From the NCBI RefSeq assembly GCF_003202155.1, contig NZ_QFLI01000004.1, positions 390,856-454,855 on the forward strand: a DNA stretch of 64,000 nt, in the 5' to 3' direction. The DNA is from Marinifilum breve (GTDB lineage Bacteria > Bacteroidota > Bacteroidia > Bacteroidales > Marinifilaceae). The notes beneath the pieces were generated by a model. The model did no database searches and had not been told where the DNA came from. It saw only the letters and a list, made by a program, of their open reading frames with translations. Every line of letters begins with the position of its first letter. Positions within the stretch are counted from its first letter, which is position 1. The position numbers were made by a program, and so were the translations under genes. Shown piece after piece: positions 19,853 through 30,585 of this stretch.

Positions 19853-20415
19853 TCCCATTTAGTACCTCGTTTCTCTTGCTTATAATTCTCAATGTAATCC
19901 ATAGCATCTTGAAAATTATTGGCAAAGAAAAACAACTTGCTGTATTCAGGCTTAGCAAACTTTTCTTGATAGGATAGTTCAAATTGAGCTTTTAAATTCT
20001 CATAAAAGCCATTTGTATTAATAAATACAATGGGGTTATTGTGATAGCCCAATTGCTTTAATGTAATTACCTCTAATATTTCCTCCAAAGTTCCAAAACC
20101 ACCAGGAAGGGCAATAAAAGCATCCGATTTATCGCGCAGCAGTTTTTTTCTTTCAGCCATATCTGGTGTTATAACTAATTCATCCAAAAAGTCGGCAGAA
20201 ATTCCATAATCATTAATCAGCTTTGGAATTACTCCTAGAACTTTTCCTCCTGATTTTTTAACAGATTCAGCAACCTCATTCATTAGGCCAACATTGGTTC
20301 CTCCATAAACCAATCCATGATGATTTGAACCAATTAGTTTACCGAGCTCAGTAGCTTCGTTAAAATACACTTTATCCAAGGAATTGCTTGAAGAACAAAA
20401 TACACAGATATTCAT
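19849..20415 (-). CDS. TIGR00730-family Rossmann protein (LOG-like)
   Basis: A 188-residue protein of the LOG/TIGR00730 family. It contains the signature PGGFGTLEE (104-112), the preceding MAERKKLL segment with the active-site Arg (R89), and a Rossmann start ICVFCSSSN. Family members hydrolyse nucleoside 5'-monophosphates to free base and ribose 5-phosphate (cytokinin-activating in plants; purine nucleotide monophosphate hydrolysis in bacteria). Length is typical. The gene converges on the kinase, with a 4-nt overlap of the ends. Confidence 0.9.
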   Translation of the reverse strand: MNICVFCSSSNSLDKVYFNEATELGKLIGSNHHGLVYGGTNVGLMNEVAESVKKSGGKVLGVIPKLINDYGISADFLDELVITPDMAERKKLLRDKSDAFIALPGGFGTLEEILEVITLKQLGYHNNPIVFINTNGFYENLKAQFELSYQEKFAKPEYSKLFFFANNFQDAMDYIENYKQEKRGTKWD

Positions 20416-20477
20416 TTTTAATCTTGATTTAGTAGTGATTTCTCAAAGACAAAATATATAAAATATACTTCGACTTG

Positions 20478-20680
20478 TTATTATTTAATGAAAACCAAAT
20501 GCCTTTTTAAGAGCGTTATCATTTAATGAAAGGGTAAAATATTGATTTTTGATCCTTTATCATTTAATAAAAGGCTAAAAAAATGTTTTTCGAACAATTA
20601 TCATTTAATGAAAGCCAAAAGATACATCTAAGCAATTATCATTTGATAAAAACCAAAAACTGATTTGAACAATTATCAAA
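20478..20680. repeat. Short degenerate tandem array, ~39-bp period (gap 20416-20726)
   Basis: Copies of a ~23-bp unit, consensus TTATCATTTAATGAAAGCC plus AAAA, start at 20478, 20516, 20557, 20598 and 20636, with a truncated sixth at 20673. They are separated by 14-18 nt of unrelated sequence. Intervals are 38, 41, 41, 38 and 37 bp. The units are too short and the spacers too small for CRISPR and there are no cas genes. The last partial copy merges into the gyrB terminator. Nothing else was recognised in this 311-bp gap. Confidence 0.7.
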
Positions 20681-20681
20681 A

Positions 20682-20708
20682 AAGCCCTTGAGAAATTCTC
20701 AAGGGCTT
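20682..20708 (-). terminator. Terminator of gyrB
   Basis: AAGCCCTTGAG / CTCAAGGGCTT, a perfect 11-bp stem with a 5-nt loop, followed on the minus strand by TTTT and GATAATTG. It lies 19 nt past the gyrB stop. Confidence 0.85.
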
Positions 20709-20726
20709 CTGTTTTGTATTTAAAAC

Positions 20727-22688
<1,962 letters not shown>

Positions 22689-22911
22689 CTAACAGATCTT
22701 TAGTTTTTCGAAAAAGAAATTAGAAGACAATCAAAAAATAGGTTCTGATTATAGATTCTAAATTCTAATATTTTTTGTGCAAATTTCAGAATGCTTAATG
22801 GCTTGTATTTTAATTCTCAATAGTTGGAAAATGAACCGTTCATACACAAGATCAAAACTCTTAAATATCAACATCTTACCATCCAACAAGAGCCAAGAAG
22901 CAAAAGTTAAA

Positions 22912-22919
22912 CAAAGATA
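22912..22919 (-). promoter_or_regulatory. -7 promoter element upstream of gyrB (gap 22689-23051)
   Basis: Minus strand TATCTTTG, an exact TAnnTTTG match, 224 nt before the gyrB start; no -33 TTTG at normal distance. The remaining 363-bp gap is AT-rich with no RNA gene or repeat recognised. Confidence 0.45.
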
Positions 22920-23051
22920 ATAAAAATGATGAATCTAAAGGCAGGAAAATCATTAAAAATAATACGCAATAGCGGTTTTTGACGAAGGCAATTTAATCGC
23001 AAAAACTAGTAAAACCCAAATTAAGTTTATGTTTATTTGAAAATCACCATA

Positions 23052-23552
23052 TTAAAAGGAAATCGATTGTCCTCTTCGTGGTCGTTTCATTTTAAATTTG
23101 ATGATGAAGTTATCTACTTTCTTTCCTGATTCTGTAACACCATATTCGCGCAATTCAAACAAGCTTGTTACATTTTTAAAGCCTTTGGGCATAGCCTTCC
23201 ACATTCTATAAAATACGACCTGCACATTTTCCAAATCTTCATCGTCTAATTTTAATTTTAGCACCTCCTTGCCTTTAGGCATAGCATATACACTAACACC
23301 GTGTTTTTTCCAGCTAAGCGCCTCTTCTGCTACAAACGACATGTTTAAAGTATCTCTGGTGATATCAAACAAGTAGGTAACTCCAAGATCGCTTTCACCA
23401 ATATCCATTAAAATCTCTAAGGGTTTCCTGTCGTTATTAACTGATAATTTCCAGCGTTCTGCCTCTTGAGCAAACACCGAACCCGATATCAATAACAAAG
23501 CAACTAATGAGATAATAACGCTCTTATATCGTGAAATACAATTTAAATTCAT
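23052..23552 (-). CDS. Secreted protein of unknown function
   Basis: A 166-residue protein with a signal peptide (1-28, cleaving after SGSVFA). The mature part is a mixed alpha/beta sequence (WKLSVNNDRKPLEILMDIGESDLGVTYLFDITRD...) ending in basic KMKRPRRGQSISF. I recognise no family. A TerB- or lipocalin-like fold cannot be claimed. It lies between the barrel gene and gyrB, in the same direction, but is separated from the barrel gene by a terminator-like hairpin, so it is probably its own transcript. Periplasmic or outer-membrane-associated location is inferred from the signal peptide. Confidence 0.7.
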   Translation of the reverse strand: MNLNCISRYKSVIISLVALLLISGSVFAQEAERWKLSVNNDRKPLEILMDIGESDLGVTYLFDITRDTLNMSFVAEEALSWKKHGVSVYAMPKGKEVLKLKLDDEDLENVQVVFYRMWKAMPKGFKNVTSLFELREYGVTESGKKVDNFIIKFKMKRPRRGQSISF

Positions 23553-23629
23553 GTGGTTGAGAATGTTTAATTAAAATAAAGCTAGTAAAAACTATTCAAT
23601 CTACAATATATTATCGTCAGTAATAACAA

Positions 23630-23655
23630 AAGGGATGCCAGTAATGACATCCCTT
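23630..23655 (-). terminator. Terminator of the TPR/barrel operon
   Basis: AAGGGATG / CATCCCTT arms around a 10-nt loop, followed on the minus strand by TTGTTATT. It lies 24 nt after the stop of the barrel gene. Confidence 0.6.
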
Positions 23656-23678
23656 CATGTTTTGTTATTTTTTAATTC

Positions 23679-25403
23679 CTATAGATTAACTTTTATTCCG
23701 AGCAAGAAATTAAGTCCTTGAGAAGGATATCCATCCCACTGATAATATTTATCAGCAAAAAGGTTATTCACTTGTGCAAAAGCTGAAAAATACTCATTCA
23801 CACTATAAGTTGCTCCAACATTTAAATCATAAACCGCTTCTAACTTTTCTACTCTGGTTAAATCATATCTTACCAATAAAGCAGAACGCTCTCCAATCAT
23901 ATTAACACCAGCATTAAAAGTTAAATCATCAGTAAAAGAATATTTTGCACTGACTTGCATCTCGAATTCCGGCATGTGCCAAGCTTCTCCCAATTCATCC
24001 ATTGAATAGTTGTTGTACCAAACTGATGAGTTTAATTCCAACTTCTCGGTCCATCCAATGGTTAATTCAGCTCCCAATCGAAGTACATTTACATCATCAT
24101 AAACAATTCCAAATTTATTGGAATATGGAACACCTGAAATCGTCATTCCCTGGGGAATTAAGATGTTGTTTTGAACGAAGAAATATTGATTGTCGATAGC
24201 TGAATATTCTGCCTTTAAGGTAAATGATGAATTGGAAGACATGCTTCCTCTAATTCCACCAAATAGTTTATACTTCACATTACTTGGCAAAACGTTCAAG
24301 CCAGAATAAATGAATCGATTTTCTTCTACAATATCTTTGTAACGATTCATCTTTAAATCGCCATTCAATCCGGCAAACAAGCTCATAATTCCGTCAATTG
24401 CCTCAAAATCCACTTTTACATCTGGATACAATTTGGTTTCAGAATCATCTCCTGTTGCCAAAACTGCATTCACTCCCAACTGAAGGTTAAAGTTTCCGGT
24501 TTGCAACAGATATTGAGGATTTAAACTCCATTTTAAAGTCTTTCTTTCGGTAACCCAGTTTGAATCTTCCAAATGATTTAAACCATCAATGGCAAAATAA
24601 TCAAACTCTGATCTTAAGCTCCAAAATGCATCTCCTCTTCTAATCCTGGCATTTCCTGAGATTAAAATATCATTCTCTTTTGCATCGATATCATCTGAAA
24701 AGTGCTCATACTTTAATCCCAAACCGAAATTCAATTGTTCCTCATCTTTAAAATTAGATTGATACAAAGCATTCAAACCAAAATTGTTTAATTTTTGCTC
24801 ATCGTAAGGAAATAAATTGGTAGTGGTTTCCTCAATATCATCTAGTTGCGGAAAGCCGAAATAATTAAATCCTGTATGCTTGTAAAACAATCTTCCTGAT
24901 ACCTTTCCTTCATCAAGATATGCTGTTCCATATACTTCAGCCAATTGCTCAGAAAAATCAGGTTTCACTTTATCATCATCCTCTAATTTTATTTTTCCAT
25001 TGGTTGAATAATGCCTCAAGTGAAAACCTATATCCGCAGTTTTCGATCGCTGATTGTTAAATCGATAATCTCCAAAAAGAGTAGAGTAATTTCCTCCAGC
25101 TAAAGTTAAAGTATGCGAATTCAGTTTTTTTAGTGGTTCCCCTACAATTTTAGCAGCTGGAATCTCGGCAGGCGAAAAGCCAACATTTAAAGGTTTTGCC
25201 TGAATAAAGTAATCAAAACTTGGCGTAAATGTACTTGTATCTTTAATTACAGGAAGTTTACCCAACCTTAAAGCCTTATTTATTTTCGGCTGATAAGTCG
25301 TTCTTACCTTAACTTCTTTATCTAATTCTCTTTGTTCTTGTGACAAGGCAATTGAGTAGGAAAATCCGATAACTACAATTGCTAATAAAATCTTTTTCAA
25401 CAT
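23679..25403 (-). CDS. TonB-dependent receptor-like outer-membrane beta-barrel
   Basis: A 574-residue outer-membrane protein with signal peptide MLKKILLAIVVIGFSYSIALS; the start at 25403 is chosen because it places the signal peptide at the N-terminus. The body alternates beta-strands with aromatic belts. The C-terminus (FAQVNNLFADKYYQWDGYPSQGLNFLLGIKVNL) is the classic end of TonB-dependent receptors. No recognisable TonB box or full plug domain is present; the N-terminal ~70 residues (TYQPKINKALRLGKLPVIKD) are of a type seen in barrel proteins paired with large TPR proteins. It overlaps or directly follows the TPR gene, suggesting a joint envelope function. Substrate unknown. Confidence 0.8.
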   Translation of the reverse strand: MLKKILLAIVVIGFSYSIALSQEQRELDKEVKVRTTYQPKINKALRLGKLPVIKDTSTFTPSFDYFIQAKPLNVGFSPAEIPAAKIVGEPLKKLNSHTLTLAGGNYSTLFGDYRFNNQRSKTADIGFHLRHYSTNGKIKLEDDDKVKPDFSEQLAEVYGTAYLDEGKVSGRLFYKHTGFNYFGFPQLDDIEETTTNLFPYDEQKLNNFGLNALYQSNFKDEEQLNFGLGLKYEHFSDDIDAKENDILISGNARIRRGDAFWSLRSEFDYFAIDGLNHLEDSNWVTERKTLKWSLNPQYLLQTGNFNLQLGVNAVLATGDDSETKLYPDVKVDFEAIDGIMSLFAGLNGDLKMNRYKDIVEENRFIYSGLNVLPSNVKYKLFGGIRGSMSSNSSFTLKAEYSAIDNQYFFVQNNILIPQGMTISGVPYSNKFGIVYDDVNVLRLGAELTIGWTEKLELNSSVWYNNYSMDELGEAWHMPEFEMQVSAKYSFTDDLTFNAGVNMIGERSALLVRYDLTRVEKLEAVYDLNVGATYSVNEYFSAFAQVNNLFADKYYQWDGYPSQGLNFLLGIKVNL

Positions 25404-25422
25404 TGTTTCTCTAATTATCATG

Positions 25423-28400
25423 CTACTCATCTTCTTTTTCTTCTTCCAACATTTCCTGCAACATCAATCGTTCCTCATCTAATCCTAAGGAGTCAGTCTT
25501 TGCAGAGTTTTCTTCGAATAGTTTTTTATTCTGAATACTATCTGTTCCTTCGAACTGAAGTTCTACCGATTGACTGGCAACTTCCTTTTCTTTCTGCTTT
25601 TCAGCTTCCAATAAAACGTTCAGTTTTTCCTGAGCGCGTTCTACTATGCCATCCTCTTTTGAGCCATAATTGTCTACAATACTTTGCAGTGTATATTTGG
25701 CCTGGAATTCATCATTCTTTTTTAGGAACACATCCGAAAGCAATAAGAAACTTTCCGCCAACCAATAATGATGCGGCGAATTCATTTCAATAAAGTTGTT
25801 TATTTCTTTCTCTGCTTCATCGAATTTGTTTTGAGCATAGGAAATTTCTGCAATTCTGAATTTCGCCTCAGCTCCTTCAATACTTTGAACTTCCTTCGAT
25901 AAGCTTTTGAAATCTTTTAAAGCATGTGCCTTTCTATTCAAATTCAAATGAGACTTGGCTCTTTTAAAAGTTGCTTCGCGAATCATCTCTTCCTGAATTT
26001 TAGGCATCTCCAACACATCAGTTGAAGCATCAACAGCCAAATCGAACTCGCCCAAATTGTATACTGAACGCATTAAACCAACCTTAGCAACATTAATATT
26101 TTCAGGAATCTCTGCAGTTTTTATTAATCGCTGATATTGATTTTTAGATCTATCAAAACTTTTATTTCTAAAATTTAATTGAGAAGCCGCCAACAAAGCT
26201 TTTTCCGTAAATAAATTATCTGGTTGATTAATCACCTCTTCAAATCCAATCAGAGCATTGTCATAGTCCTCACTATTTAATGCAGCATCAGCCTTGTAAT
26301 ATTGAGCATTTAACCTGAACATACCTGCAGGAAAACTCGACAGATAATTCTCAAAAGCTTTGATCCCTTGATCTGTTTCACCTGACATATACAATCTTTC
26401 TGCAGAGATATAAGTCAATGAATCTTTCTCAGAACTTCTCACCATTGAACCATTTCCCGCCGATTCAACAAATGCAAAATACTCATTCACTTTATTTAAA
26501 TCGACATATACATTCTTAAGACCAATTAATGCACTTTGTTTTTCTTGACTTTGCGGATATTCAGTAATTACTGCCTTATAATTTAAAATGGCTTTTTTAT
26601 ATTCTTTCAGGTTGTAGTTCATCAAACCCAATTGTACCAATGATTTTGCAGCAAAACTACTTTTCGGATGATTTTTAACCAACTCGTGATACAAACCAAC
26701 AGCCTCACGTTGCTTGTCCATTTTCACCATGGCTCTTGCCAACTCGTACAAAGCATCATCAGAATATTGAGAAGTTGGGTATTTCGTTTTCACTTGCTCA
26801 AGCAATCTGGCTTTTTCATTCGGTTGATTCATTAATCCCATACAGAAAGCTTGTTGATACAAGGCATAATCAGCATCCCAACCTGTTGTAGCAGCTGCCT
26901 TCGCATAAAATTCTGCTGCTTTGTTGTATTCTCTATCTAAAAAGTAACAATCACCAATTCGATTGTATGCATCCGAAACAAACTCATCCTTTTCGTTGGC
27001 CTGATTTACAAACTTTCTAAACCAGTCGGATGCCTCATCATAGTTATCCAAATCGAAATTGGCATAAGCAATATTGTAATAAGCTTGTCCAAAATACTCA
27101 GAAGTTCCCGATCCTGGCGAAACCAAGAAAGTTTTGAACTGAGTAATTGCATCCTTCAAATTTCCCAATCGATAGTTCGCTTCCGCTTTCCAATATAATC
27201 TGTCGGCTGAAATATTGGAATTGTACATGCGATATTTCCATGATAAATCGAAAGCTTGAATTGCTTCTTCATACTTCAACTGTTTCATTAACTCCAAACC
27301 ACGAAGATAAGATACACGTTGGTAAGCCTTTTCAATTTCTGGTGTTTTATTCTTGATCTTATCCATGGAAGTAATGGCATCCGAATAATTTCTGGTGGTC
27401 ATATATACCTTCACCAAGTAATCGTAAGCCTCATCATTTCGGTCCGAATCTGGATACTTTTGCAAATACTCATCAAAAGCCTTTATGGTTTCGTTAAAAG
27501 GAGAATAAGACAATTCGTAAGTTAGCTTGGCATAATTGAACAAAGCATCTTGCTGCATATTTGCATCGAAATCCATTCTTGCTGCGCTGGCAAATGCCGC
27601 CTTGGCTCCATTTTTAATTCCTGATTTTAAATAAGAATCTGCCAAACAGAAAGTCGCTACCTGTAGCATTTCATCATCTTCACCTCCCACTTTTTCGAAC
27701 TGTGGAACGGCCGCTTCATATTTCTTCTGCTTGTAAAGACAGTATCCGTAAGCAAATCTCTCTTCGCGAACCAAGCTCTTCTTTCCTTTTTCAAGATATG
27801 GAATGGCTTTGGCATATTCCTTTTCCTGGTAGTAAGCCAAACCAATCATCTTGGCAATTTCATCCTGACGCTTCACACTTGCATCTTCCAAATATTTAGG
27901 AGCATAACTTAAAAGATCCTGATATCTCTCCTGCAAAAAGTAAATCTGGCAAATGTAGTAAGGTACAATTGGAGCAAATGTTTTATTGGACTCCAATTTT
28001 TCAAATCCGCTTAAAGCGGTTTGGTAGTTCTTATTTAAGTAGGCAATGTGCGCATAATAGTAATTTGCCGGAGCATTGTAATCGCCCGATACTTCAATAA
28101 TCTCGTAAAAATTCTTTCTGGCATTCTCATAATCTGCTTTTCGGAAATATGAGTAAGCTATTTTGAATCGATATTCAGTTAAATCATCATTTTTTAACAA
28201 ATAAGGATCAACCTGCTTGAACCACAACAATGCTGCTTTGTATTTTTTATTGCGATATTGCTGGCGTCCCAATTGAAAATAGGCCAATTGAATTTTATTA
28301 CTTTCAGGATAATTCCTGATGAATGTTTTCATCTCCTCTTCAGCACCAGGGCGAAACAATTCAATAGAACAAAGCGCCATGTAAAACTCTGCTTGTGATC

Positions 28401-28611
28401 TTTTTTCGGAAAACTCGGTGCTATTTCTATTTATAAACTCTTGAAACTCTTTGCGAGCAGCTCCAAAATTCTTGTTTTGAAACTTTTCATTGGCCGATTG
28501 CCAAATTTGAGAATCGGAATAATGATTTAAAGATTTTTGAGCTTGCGATGGATTGTTGATACTTATCAAAAGTAGCGACAAAAAAATCCATAATAAATAT
28601 CTGCTTCTCAT
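25423..28611 (-). CDS. Large secreted tetratricopeptide-repeat protein
   Basis: A 1062-residue protein with a signal peptide (1-24, ending SQA) followed by at least twenty TPR-like helix pairs across almost the whole length (YYNIAYANFDLDNYDEASDWF, AFYNRIGDCYFLDREYNKAA-type units). The last ~60 residues are highly acidic and charged (EERLMLQEMLEEEKEDE). TPR arrays mediate protein-protein contacts; a periplasmic or outer-membrane-associated scaffold for the adjacent barrel protein is inference. The two genes lie 19 nt apart with the chosen barrel start. Bacteroidota genomes often carry this pair. Confidence 0.88.
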   Translation of the reverse strand: MRSRYLLWIFLSLLLISINNPSQAQKSLNHYSDSQIWQSANEKFQNKNFGAARKEFQEFINRNSTEFSEKRSQAEFYMALCSIELFRPGAEEEMKTFIRNYPESNKIQLAYFQLGRQQYRNKKYKAALLWFKQVDPYLLKNDDLTEYRFKIAYSYFRKADYENARKNFYEIIEVSGDYNAPANYYYAHIAYLNKNYQTALSGFEKLESNKTFAPIVPYYICQIYFLQERYQDLLSYAPKYLEDASVKRQDEIAKMIGLAYYQEKEYAKAIPYLEKGKKSLVREERFAYGYCLYKQKKYEAAVPQFEKVGGEDDEMLQVATFCLADSYLKSGIKNGAKAAFASAARMDFDANMQQDALFNYAKLTYELSYSPFNETIKAFDEYLQKYPDSDRNDEAYDYLVKVYMTTRNYSDAITSMDKIKNKTPEIEKAYQRVSYLRGLELMKQLKYEEAIQAFDLSWKYRMYNSNISADRLYWKAEANYRLGNLKDAITQFKTFLVSPGSGTSEYFGQAYYNIAYANFDLDNYDEASDWFRKFVNQANEKDEFVSDAYNRIGDCYFLDREYNKAAEFYAKAAATTGWDADYALYQQAFCMGLMNQPNEKARLLEQVKTKYPTSQYSDDALYELARAMVKMDKQREAVGLYHELVKNHPKSSFAAKSLVQLGLMNYNLKEYKKAILNYKAVITEYPQSQEKQSALIGLKNVYVDLNKVNEYFAFVESAGNGSMVRSSEKDSLTYISAERLYMSGETDQGIKAFENYLSSFPAGMFRLNAQYYKADAALNSEDYDNALIGFEEVINQPDNLFTEKALLAASQLNFRNKSFDRSKNQYQRLIKTAEIPENINVAKVGLMRSVYNLGEFDLAVDASTDVLEMPKIQEEMIREATFKRAKSHLNLNRKAHALKDFKSLSKEVQSIEGAEAKFRIAEISYAQNKFDEAEKEINNFIEMNSPHHYWLAESFLLLSDVFLKKNDEFQAKYTLQSIVDNYGSKEDGIVERAQEKLNVLLEAEKQKEKEVASQSVELQFEGTDSIQNKKLFEENSAKTDSLGLDEERLMLQEMLEEEKEDE

Positions 28612-28814
28612 GCTTTTGTGTGTAGGTATTATTGAGTGAATTAATGATTCCGAAATGTACTAAACTTGCAGTATTTCGTAATTTTTAAAACCAGCCTTAA
28701 AGGTAAAAATAATATACTTCTTTATAGTACTTTCAAACGAAGCTTCTTCAGAAAAATTGTCTCTTTTGTTAAGAATTAATGAGGAAGAAAAAAGTGATAC
28801 GAGAAATAATTTTT

Positions 28815-28822
28815 TAGATTTG
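28815..28822 (+). promoter_or_regulatory. -7 promoter element of ftsE
   Basis: TAGATTTG, an exact TAnnTTTG match, 40 nt before the ftsE ATG. No clear -33 element. It drives ftsE and probably the rhomboid gene. Confidence 0.6.
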
Positions 28823-28862
28823 TAAATCGACGTATTTATTACAACTCGCAAAACGAACACAA

Positions 28863-29588
28863 ATGTCAGAATCTGCAATAATAGAATTGAAAAATGCTAC
28901 TATCCGTCAAGCGGATAACATTATTCTTACCGATGTAAATCTGAAAATCGAGAAAAACGAATTTGTTTATTTAATTGGTAAAGTAGGAAGTGGAAAATCG
29001 AGTCTACTAAAAACTTTATATGCAGATTTGCCATTAAGAGAAGGTGGCGGTTCGGTAGCTGGATATTACCTTCCAATCATCAAGCGCAAGCAAGTGCCTT
29101 TTCTGCGAAGAAAAATAGGAATTATATTTCAGGATTTTCAGCTACTTACCGACCGATCGGTGAAAGATAATCTGGAATTTGTTTTAAAAGCAACGGGTTG
29201 GAAAAACAAAAAAGAAATCGAAAACAGAATTGTCGAGGTTCTGGAAAAGGTTCACATGGGTAATAAAGGTTATAAAATGCCTCATGAACTATCGGGAGGT
29301 GAGCAGCAGCGTGTTGTAATTGCTCGCGCTCTATTAAATTCTCCTGATATTATTCTTGCTGACGAGCCAACTGGTAATTTAGATCCTGAAACCTCGGATG
29401 AACTGGCGCAGTTAATGATGGACATTAGTAAAAACGGGCGAACTGTAATCATGGCAACTCACCAACACGATTTGCTAAAAAAATTCCCTGCCAGAACCGT
29501 AGAATGTATCGATGGTAAATTGGTGGACAAATCAGCTCCTGAATTTATTCCGGAAGTTGCTAACAATGAAAGTGAAATCAACCAGTAA
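28863..29588 (+). CDS. ftsE: Cell-division ATP-binding protein FtsE
   Basis: A 241-residue ATPase with Walker A GKVGSGKSS, a long Q-loop (IIFQDFQLLTDRSVKDN), signature LSGGEQQR, Walker B IILADEPTGNLDP and switch MATHQHD. FtsQ-loop wording and the short loop GGSVAGYYLPIIKRKQVPFLRRKIG match FtsE rather than LolD or MacB. FtsE works with FtsX to control peptidoglycan hydrolases at the septum. FtsX is not adjacent; in Bacteroidota the two are often unlinked. The next gene begins 5 nt after the stop, so co-transcription is likely. Confidence 0.88.
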   Translation: MSESAIIELKNATIRQADNIILTDVNLKIEKNEFVYLIGKVGSGKSSLLKTLYADLPLREGGGSVAGYYLPIIKRKQVPFLRRKIGIIFQDFQLLTDRSVKDNLEFVLKATGWKNKKEIENRIVEVLEKVHMGNKGYKMPHELSGGEQQRVVIARALLNSPDIILADEPTGNLDPETSDELAQLMMDISKNGRTVIMATHQHDLLKKFPARTVECIDGKLVDKSAPEFIPEVANNESEINQ

Positions 29589-29593
29589 TCTAT

Positions 29594-30274
29594 TTGAGAA
29601 GACCTGAACCATACAACAAGGAATTTGAACAATTAAAACTGAAACACAGTTTAATTTTTCCACTCGCTTTTTTGATTCTCATTTGGGCGATTAAGATTTT
29701 TGAATGGGGATTGGGTTTAAACTTCACACAACTGGGTGTTTTTCCATTACATGTAAAAGGTTTATTGGGAATTATAACAAGTCCTTTAATTCACGGAGAC
29801 TTTCAGCATTTAATGGCCAATTCGGTTCCTTTTCTTGTACTGAGTTGGGGAATCTTTTATTTCTATCGACCTCTGTCTTACCGAATTTTTATTCTTTGCT
29901 ACCTAACTACCAACATACTGGTTTGGGTAGGAGCACGAGAAGCCTATCATATTGGTGCCAGCGGATTGGTATACTCATTCGCTTCTTTCCTGTTTTTTAG
30001 TGGTATTTTCCGCAATTATTACAGGCTAATAGCCATTTCATTTGTTGTGGTCTTTCTTTATGGTGGATTATTTTGGGGTGTATTTCCAATCCTAAAGGAT
30101 GTTTCCTGGGAAGGGCATCTATTTGGAGCCATTTCCGGATTAACTTATGCTTTAGCCTATCGAAACGAAGGACCACAAAAACCTCAGGTAATCCTTCCTG
30201 AAGATGATGACAGCATTCCAGAAGAAATTTGGAATTCGGAACATCTGGAAAACAAGGAAGAATTTCGAAAATGA
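29594..30274 (+). CDS. Rhomboid-family intramembrane serine protease
   Basis: A 226-residue membrane protease. Catalytic Ser is S123 in HIGASGLVYS and catalytic His H175 in SWEGHLFGA; the oxyanion-side motif HGDFQHLMANS carries H67 and N76. Six hydrophobic helices are visible. The C-terminus is a polar, acidic tail. The only plausible start is a TTG at 29594, because the first in-frame ATG (residue 74) lies inside the catalytic core. It is 5 nt from ftsE. Rhomboids cleave membrane-anchored proteins; the substrate is unknown. Confidence 0.9.
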   Translation: MRRPEPYNKEFEQLKLKHSLIFPLAFLILIWAIKIFEWGLGLNFTQLGVFPLHVKGLLGIITSPLIHGDFQHLMANSVPFLVLSWGIFYFYRPLSYRIFILCYLTTNILVWVGAREAYHIGASGLVYSFASFLFFSGIFRNYYRLIAISFVVVFLYGGLFWGVFPILKDVSWEGHLFGAISGLTYALAYRNEGPQKPQVILPEDDDSIPEEIWNSEHLENKEEFRK

Positions 30275-30290
30275 CATTTGCTCTTTAAAA

Positions 30291-30577
30291 GGGTACCTTT
30301 CAACCCCCAATGGGTACCTCCCGACCCCCAAACAGGATGTTTTTACCCCCAATGGGTACCTAAAAAACATCCTCGAAGATGTAAATTTGGTCCTCGAGGA
30401 TGTTTTTTAGTGCCTTTAAGATGTTTTGAAGGTCTTTCAGTACCTAATTTTGGTCCTTCAGGATGTCTTGGAGATCCTTTAAGATGTTTTGGAGGTCTTG
30501 AAGGATGTATTTATGGTCCTTCAGGACCTAATTTTGGTACTCGAGGACCTAGATTTGATACTCAAATATATTTTTAA
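30291..30577. repeat. Degenerate 21-nt (3 x 7) periodic tract (gap 30275-30585)
   Basis: From 30291 the sequence falls into successive 21-nt units beginning GGTnCCT or similar: 30291, 30312, 30333, then a 14-nt unit at 30354, and from 30368 ten further 21-nt units to 30577. Typical units start GGTCCTTCAGGATG. Even the one irregular unit is 2 x 7 nt, so the register is heptameric. Because 21 is a multiple of 3, every frame shows a 7-residue peptide repeat (FGPSGCL/FGTRGPR), but there is no start context or known family. It looks non-coding. The tract fills the whole space between two convergent genes. Confidence 0.75.
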
Positions 30578-30585
30578 GTAACTGC

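Noticed and set aside
20478-20680. CRISPR array
   Set aside because: Repeats are degenerate and short, spacers are only 14-18 nt, and no cas gene is present in the window.
30278-30577. 99-codon open frame with a 7-residue peptide repeat
   Set aside because: Openness follows from the 21-nt period; no start context, signal or family. Reported as a repeat tract instead.
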